Below are positions 22,301-31,300 of a DNA stretch of 64,000 bases, in pieces. Where the stretch lies: positions 17,846,403 through 17,910,402 of the forward strand of contig CM046303.1 in NCBI GenBank assembly GCA_025267735.1. Reading direction: 5' to 3'. Position 1 is the first letter of the stretch. Each line of letters starts with the position of its first letter. The stretch is from Mactra quadrangularis. Lineage: Eukaryota > Mollusca > Bivalvia > Venerida > Mactridae. The notes beneath the pieces are model-generated. The model had not been told where the DNA came from and did not search any database. It saw only the letters and a list, made by a program, of their open reading frames with translations. A program made the position numbers and the translations under genes.

Positions 22301-25300
22301 CAAGTTTACATAAATTCTGGGACAGCATTGTGCTTGCAGACAATTGTTCTGTAAGTAAGACCTAGAGTTGTAACATAGAATACATGTACTATAATACAGC
22401 AATTAATAGCAGAGATTCTTCAAACCTCAGTCTGCTTAAATACATAATATTGAGAAGATATGATGACCTAAAAGATTGATATATAACCCTAAAGCAATTG
22501 AATGATCATTATTTGTTTGTTTTTGTTGGATTTAGCTGTTAACCAACGACTAAGCGCATACTTTCGTCAGTGACTGACAACTGCCCTACATAATTAAGAA
22601 TCATTGGTAGGAGGGAGAATGGCTGTAGGAATAATTTCATGCCCAAGCTCAAGAAAAGTACGCCCCGGAATCGAACCCACAACCCCTCGATCAGTAGACT
22701 TGCGTGCTACCAACTGAGCTAGCAGGGAAATAACAAGTTCATTTTAAAAAAATGATTACCATTCAACAAAGATAGATAATAGCCATTTATAAAAGTTAAA
22801 AAAATAAACATGACTAAAGTTCAATACCAAAGTTTTACCAAGGTATTATCTGCAAGAATGATAAATAATGATGTTTAAGAACCTGGGGCTGCTCACCTGA
22901 ATTCAGACAGCGAACCTTTTAAAGACAGTCAGACTCTATATTACACAGACGATCCCTGGATTATGATCAACTTTACCCCCAGAAGCATCCACATATGATC
23001 ATATAGTAGGCAAAAACTGATCTTAAAAGCTTTTCTGGAACAAATGCTCGGGTGAGTAAAAACAGGCTTTCATCTGAACAAAATCAATCCACTGATTGTT
23101 CTACTTGACTTCGTTTTAAGTAAATCTCCTACCTTATACAATGAGAATTGTAGATAATCAAGAACTATAGCTTTAGAGAATGTGGCACTATTCTCAGACA
23201 TAAGTCTGTCATAGGCTTCTTGCATCCACATAATAGTATGATAGTAATCTTGTGACATATAGGCTCTCCTACCAATCTCAAAACATTGTTCAGCTGAAAA
23301 TAACCAGTACCATTATATCCATTGTACCATGAACTTGGTTATTATTATCAGTAGTGATATATCCATTAAAAGCTGAGGTTAGGCATACATATGTATGAGA
23401 CTGTGAGTTGTTAGTATTCAATCTGTTTCAAGATGCTAGGTGTGTCATCAACATGCCATAGTATGATACACAAAGATATCAGAGATCTAAGTACAAACAG
23501 TACTTACCTTTGAGATGATTTCCCCTCATTGTATCCTTGATCCTTGCTAGTCACTTTGAAAGTATCAAGCCAGTTTAAAAAGGAATGGGTTATTATTAGA
23601 TGTCCATAAAGATAATGACTCTAGAATCCTGATAAACAAACTACATGTATACAAGAAAGCAAGTATCCTAATTAATGATCAAACATGGACAGAAACCTTG
23701 TGGTACACAATGCTTGACTGTGGTACAGAGCAACTCAATTTTCATTAATTACATTAGAATACAAACCTTCACAACTAATTCAGGATTATCAGAAGAGCGT
23801 ATGTACTAACCTTTTATACTTACCTTATTTTCTAACTATTTTGTACTAACCTTTTTTCATTTATCATACTTTCTGAAAACAAGACTTTGATATAAACATT
23901 TTTCCATGCAATGCATATACATTACTATGTTAGTAACAATAGAGAGATGTTTAGACAATATTTACCTTGTACAATGAGAAAGCAAGATAATCCAATATGG
24001 CAGCTCTTTCAATCCCGGCATCCTTATTTCCTTTATTTACTTTACTTAATGCTTCATCCATCCACATTATAGTATGGTAGAAATCTTCATTGTTATATGC
24101 CAGTCGACCAAGCTCAAAACAATCCCATGCTAAAAATTTAACATGCAAATCAAACATTTTTTATCATGCCAATTGTTCATCTTTGTTTTACACCATTACG
24201 CTGTCACAGTCAGACTGGTATAAGAGTGGAAAGATTACCTTAGGCCTACAATTGTTCCTGGGATGCACCAGTACTTAATATCATTCCTCAATAAGCATCA
24301 GTTACAGTCTACTTTCAATATAAAGAGCGGTGGTTGGTAGCTGAACTAGACCCACAATCCTCCATCAGTGTAAGGCTAAAATGTCAGCAACTTTAACCCC
24401 TGTTTATAATGACAGCTTGGTGTTTAATCATTCCATGTAATATGACAATGTATTTTACTGAAGGACTGTAATGAATCCTTTATTTTAGATTGTAAAGAAT
24501 CCTTTATTTTAGATTATCAGTAAAACAGGTAATCTTGTTCTGTCTAACAGAATAAGAAATCGACAAGGAAAGAGTACTTATGCTAATATTGTTCCGTAAA
24601 ATATATTGCATTATGACAAACAAGCAAATATTTTAATACATGTAGTTTTTTCAACAAGAATTCATTCAGACAATACCACCATGAATGTGAATTGAACATG
24701 TAAGCAATACAAATATACGAGATCTTATATGCTATAAACAACAAAGTACAACTTGACAAATCCCTGATAAGAGCAGTTAATGCAAAAGTCAGTTATTCTA
24801 CTCACAATTCCTTTAGACTCATAGATTTAATATCTGGACCCAATATCAACTTGTGCTGGTATAAAAATTGTTTGGTTGGCTTTAATGCTGTAGCAACTCA
24901 TTTTATAGGTCACATTACAGCCTTCAGTCAATCTACTCACTGTTCCTGAAAAGGCCTAAGCTCTGGATATAGCAATTAACCAGTTACTACGCGCATACTT
25001 CTGTCAGTGACTGACAACGGCCCTACATTATAAATAATCAGTGGCAGGAGGTAGAATAGTTGTAGAAATTCTTTCATGACCTAACTCTACTAGAGTATGC
25101 CCCGACTGGGAATCATTCCATGACCCTTTGATCTGTAGAATTACATGCTATCGACTGAGTGCTGGGCAGGCTTCGTCTAGACAAACAAGTAGACAGATTT
25201 GTCAAGTCATACAAAACACATTCATCACACATAGTATAAATTAAAAGGATGAATAATATTATTAGTTGAGATTGATTTATGTTGATGCATGGGTTAGAAA

Positions 25301-28300
25301 TTGTTAGTTATCATGATTTGTGCATACTCAGCAATTTTGTAAAAAAAAACATGCTGTGTAACCAGCTGACATACTGTAAAATTTTCATATAGAATAGTTT
25401 GATTAATTAGCAGATAAACTAAAGTTAGATTTGCTTGCCATTCGTTTATTTTTTTGATTTTGTATACATAATTCATAATGTACATGCAATTAAGGTACAC
25501 TTCCCTTAATGTGTTTGATGTACCTCACATCCAATGTCATTTTATTGCAACATAATTTTAGTAAATGTATTAGAAAAAAGCAAGATAATTCCACAACTGC
25601 AGAATTTCAACATAACAAGACATTTTACAGAACACATAAGGAAAATTCTCATAAGTAAATGAAATTATTTATATTCAAAACAGGTATCATATTTTAAACA
25701 AAAATATGTTTACCAAAGAAACCATTTTTAAAGCTGTATCAAATCTCACTACAATGTATACCTATACACTGTAGCAATATAATCCAATGACCTTGCTTGG
25801 ACTTTTATGTCGACATAAGTTTTAACTGTATTGTTAGTAAGTTACATTCACCTTGCTGTAAGTGACATTATAACTAAGTAATTTTAATCAATTTTGTTTC
25901 GTGTACAGATTTCCATGTGTGACTTCATTTTGCTATTGATGAACATGAGAATATTCATGAATAAGGGACTTTAGTCAGTTATTTCCCCTAGTATACTCTT
26001 CAAATATGTAGGTCTTACTAGTTGGATTACTCGGATTTTACCCTTACTTTTTAATGTCAATTTGCCAAAATTGATCTTAAATAACTTTTTGTAAACAATT
26101 TGATTTGTTTGAAATTCAGGTTAAGTATTTTCAGGGTAAAGAACTATCTTAATTTCAATACTTCTGTTAATATCTTCATTAATAAGAAACATATTAGATG
26201 AAATATTTTGTTATCCATACATAAGAATTCAATGATAAAATCCGAGGATTCCAACTGTAAGGACCTACTTACCAATTGGATTGCTTCAGATTTTATCGGG
26301 GAAAGATAACTGACTAAAAGTCCCTAATTATATCTTTGAGTGCAAAACTGAACATGAACCAGTTAATGAAAAACTTCAGATCTACTGTAGTGGAAAAATA
26401 GTTGAGCGTGAAGTATTTTGACTTAAAAAAGATTGACTTGTAAAATAAATTGAATTTCAAGTTTTACAATATCATGTAGTATGCAATTATAAAATCTTGT
26501 ATAAACCTAACAAATCATTGAAAATTTTACACTGGGAATGGTTGAATAACTTTAAACCTCAATACCAGTATTATAATAAGTTATACTCAAAATTGTTACA
26601 ACTATATGTTAGTAATATCGAGGATACTTATTTATTTTGGTGTAAGATTGATTTTTATTTTACGAGTGAGTTAAGGATGCAATATTTTCACAAGTGACAT
26701 AGCCACAATTGAAATAGATAAATCTTACACTGAAATAAACAAATTTTCTGTTTATTTTATGCTTCTAACTGTCTTTTTTAAAGTTTAAGTATGATATGTC
26801 ATCAGAACGGCACATCCAAACAGTGAAAAATTACAAATTTATCTTCACTGTTTCAAAACAGCGGAATATCGATTTTTATTTCACCAATAAATCCCGGTAT
26901 TCCACTGGAAAGCATATAATAAAGTTTCTTTATTAATTTGATGAATAAAATTATAAGAAAATTTCTATATTTATTTGATGTATACAATCACAAGATCATC
27001 TTATACAGTTGAATGAATAAATCATCAGATAAAACTTTCAGGAAAGCAATCACATGAGTCAGGTCTATGATGGAGTGAATATTACAAGCTTGAATTAACA
27101 TATTAAAACATTTTATGAACAAAGTGGTTATTTATACATCAATTATATTCTGTCTGATGCCTAGGACAGAGCTCAAAACCTATGGTTAATTCTATGTGAG
27201 GTTCTAAGAGATTTTTTTTCAGAGGGACTCATCACACAAAAATTAGTATGCATTACAGTCTACAAAATTATTGGGTGTCCAGTTGCCCGGGATAACCTCT
27301 ATTTCTGACAAGCAACTAAAAAACTAAGTACAAGATATAGTGCTTGCTACTTAAATGACCATTTCTAAAAAAAAAACTTTCATGTTCTATACATTCATAT
27401 CCACATTTAAGAGGCTGCATTGCATTTGAGTTTTAGGCAAGTTTAGTATCTTAAGAAAATAAAATCCAATAGATCTGCCCATCAACCTGTACTCGTAGTG
27501 TGAACCGATACATCATTCTATACATGTTTTAATGATAAAATCACACCTAATCTTGCATACTACACCATGAGTCATGGATTACACTGCACATTATGCATAC
27601 TATCACTAAGTGCAAAGTAAAAGTATTAAAATAAACTGTATGCATCTGTAGATGACGTTAAACAGATTGATATTGTTCTGAATCACACCAGTCAACAAGT
27701 TCATAAACATACATTAATACAGGTCATTTAGTTTTATCACAAAGCTGTTTCAGTAAATGTGTATTTATTTGAGAAAAATTCACCTAACTGCTTCTTAGAA
27801 ATGAAATTGATATCATAAGCTAATCAAATTTAAGACCTAACATATATATGACAAAAGGAAGTCTCTTTTACAACTAAATAAAACAAAAATATCATTCTGG
27901 GTTCAAATCCAAGCTGCAGCAGTCCAAGCCTATCAATGAAAATTTGAAAAAGTGAAATATTCCTTAACATGAGGTAGAGAACTTGCCGGCACCTTGGAAA
28001 GAATATGCTCTTGGTGGATAAAATATATAGTTTTATATACATGTTTGTACTGTTGAAAATAACCTGGTAAACCCCATAATATGAATGATAAGTGTTAAAC
28101 AAATGAATATGATGGTTAAACACATTAACAAACCACTACATACCAGATAATTCATTAGAAGACACTCCACCTACATTACCACTGGCTAACTCAGCAGTGT
28201 CAAGTTTATAAGTATCTTGTAAACGTAATAAAGCATTTACTGATCCAGATAAATCCTCATATGTCGGTAAAAATTGACGCATTTCATCTATTTTACTGGA

Positions 28301-31300
28301 TAACTCTGTAAGAGATAGAACATTTTATATCATATTATATCATCTTTTAACAACTTATAAAACTATTTCTTTCCTGCTTTACAATGAAATGCAGAGTTAA
28401 ATCGATGAAAATATATATTTTTTTATTTTCATACCGTTTTCATATATGTTCTTTTACACTGGCCAAATTTCCTAAGTTAAATCGTTCAATGCAAAATTAT
28501 CACCTAGCCAGTACAAATTACATAATGTAAGTAATTTTCAAATTTGGTTCAGGCAAGCATTTTGTCCAATCTATTTTCAATTTGGTTTGTTTTGATAATG
28601 CTGTGTGGATCCAATCAAGGACTCAACATTAATCTTTAAAGTAGGATGTCTGGTTTGACAACCAGCTATATATTTTACATCCTTGAACCAATTATTTACT
28701 GGCAACTATGAGTTGTCCAAACCCAATTGGTCGTCAGGGACAATAAGATGACCTTGAATGTCAAGCCCTGGAATCCCCTAGTCCCTCCTTTCTTATTCAC
28801 ATATCGAACGGGCCTGGCCATTGGACTGGTAATCATCAGAAAACCAGCTCTACGTTGGTTCGAATCCCATCTAAAACCTACCCTGTTGTTGTCTTGAAAC
28901 TTTATCCTACTAGCTTAGTACTGGGGGACCAGGAAGCAGACTCGAAAGTGATAAGAAATTGTTTCACAATCAAGCCAAAATAAATTAGTACACCATTCAT
29001 ATGTGAATCTATAAATTACCTTGTCTACTGTTGTTCTTTATAATAATATCAATATCATTATCCCAATCTAATGTAAAATGTTTAACAAATAGGTAAGCAT
29101 TAACAGGGTTGCCCATATATTTATCTGGGTCTTGTAAAGCTGTATTACTATGTGACTCAAACTCATCAGCCAGTCTGAAATATATAAAAACACCAGTAAG
29201 ACTAAAGCCACAATAAAGAAACTTTCCTAGCAAGTATAACTTAATCTTCAACATCATTGACTTTTTTTGTAACAACATGATACTTTGAAGTTCCAAGGTA
29301 ATTGTTTGCTTGTTGGGTTTAATGCCGTATCAACACATTGTAAAGGTCATTTAACCACAGTCAGTCAACCAACTCACTCCTCCTGGAAAGGCTAAATCTC
29401 TGGAAAGGCTAAATCTCTGGATTTAGTTGTTAACCAACTACTAAGCGCATACTTTCATCAGTGACTGACAACTGCCCTACAAATCATTGGTAGGAGGGAC
29501 CAAGCTCAACGAAAGCATGCCATGCCCAAAAATCAAACCCACTACCCCTCTATCAGTAGCTCCAAGGTTAGACACTAACTTTATTACCAAGCATCCTGAA
29601 GGAATCCAAAATCAGATATTCCTTTCTAACGTTAGGGATTTGTCCAATTAAGTAAATTTTGGTAAAAAATTATGATAAACAATTCATGAAATTAACACTT
29701 GAACAGGGAAATATTTAACAGATCCTGATGGATTTCCCAGTTAGAATCACTGAGATTCCTCCCAAGTTTTTGGTATCCTTGGAGTCAAACTCTGACTTTA
29801 AACATTTTCTTCAGAGAATGATATAATAGTATTCATCAAGCTAGAACCAGTTTTTACCGTTTAAACAATACCATGCACTCAATGTAATTTGGATAAGAAA
29901 GAGATTGCCCTAGCATGTCAGTTAAGTTGCAAGCACTATAAGTAGTTTGTAATAGGGATTTAGTGATGATCGATTATAATCGATAATCAATCGTTTCAGT
30001 AAAAGTGGGAGACAATCGATTATGAAGTTTAATAATAGATTATCGTTACTGTCGAAATTCATTTTATTGACAATGAGACATACTACATGTAATTTTAATT
30101 AATTCATATTTCCGAAGAAAAACTCTTCTTTATTAAATGTCTTAAAAAATGATTTTATTATTAAACACAAACAACCACCAAACCACTAATTATAGGTTGA
30201 TTGTGTATGATTTATTATTCTATTGTATGAAACAAAGTCACTTAGACCATTGCAACCTAATGTCATATATTTTCAGAAATCCTGAATGAAAACCCTGAGT
30301 AAACGTTTCGATTATATAATCGATGATTGATCGAAGAGGGTTGTCCGATTTTTTTGGATGATCGATTTTATTTTTTTCCGATTATGAAACCCTAGTTTGT
30401 AATCATTTGGTTGCAAAAAAGAAATTTTCAGTTTCCTAAACTAAAAAGGGGTTGTCGCAGGCAACCAAACTCCCAATAATTTTGTAGACTGCTATATATG
30501 TATAAAAGCTGATCTGAAAGGCTAGTGGATTAAGGCCATGACTGCTTATGATAGAGACCATGAGAACCTTATAGGTAACAATCCAGTGTATTTCAGAAAT
30601 GATATTGATCAGCAACTAAAAACAAAGGTCTGACAACATCTATAAATAACAAAGACCCCATTTATACAAAGATGCTTATATGGTTTAAGACTCTATCACA
30701 AACCACCTTAGGAAAGTTTGGCAAGCACAGTCACTTAGTAATTAATCAACTTTTCTACTAATTGTAAGTTACTAATTTTAAGTTAATAACCTTTTAAAGA
30801 TATGCTTTGAGGTATAAGCTAGACTCGTCACTCGTAATTAAATAAGTTACTGAGTTAGTGATACACATAAGTAAAGAACAAAGAACATAATTTTTAAGTG
30901 ACTTGACAAACTAGTACTTGAAAATCAATGTTAATGAACTATTGTCTTTGCTCTAAGGTTAAAGACAGTAAGTCTGTCTGTATTGCAACATACAAATAAA
31001 TGATCAATGCATGTACGTAGTGAGACACACATTTTGGAGAAACAAAGACAATATACAATCATAGTATTATCATTATATTGAGCATTTTAAAGCTTCTGGC
31101 ATAGTGTTTACTGTAAATAGGATCATACATTCTGAAACAGACAATCATACAATGCCAGCGGCCATCAATTTACAAGACAAAATCCATAATATATCAGTGT
31201 TTATTGAAGTCATGTTTTAACAAAATACATAACATACTGAATACATACAAATACCTAAATATAGACACATAATTCAAGACAAAGTTGTTAAAATAAGAAG

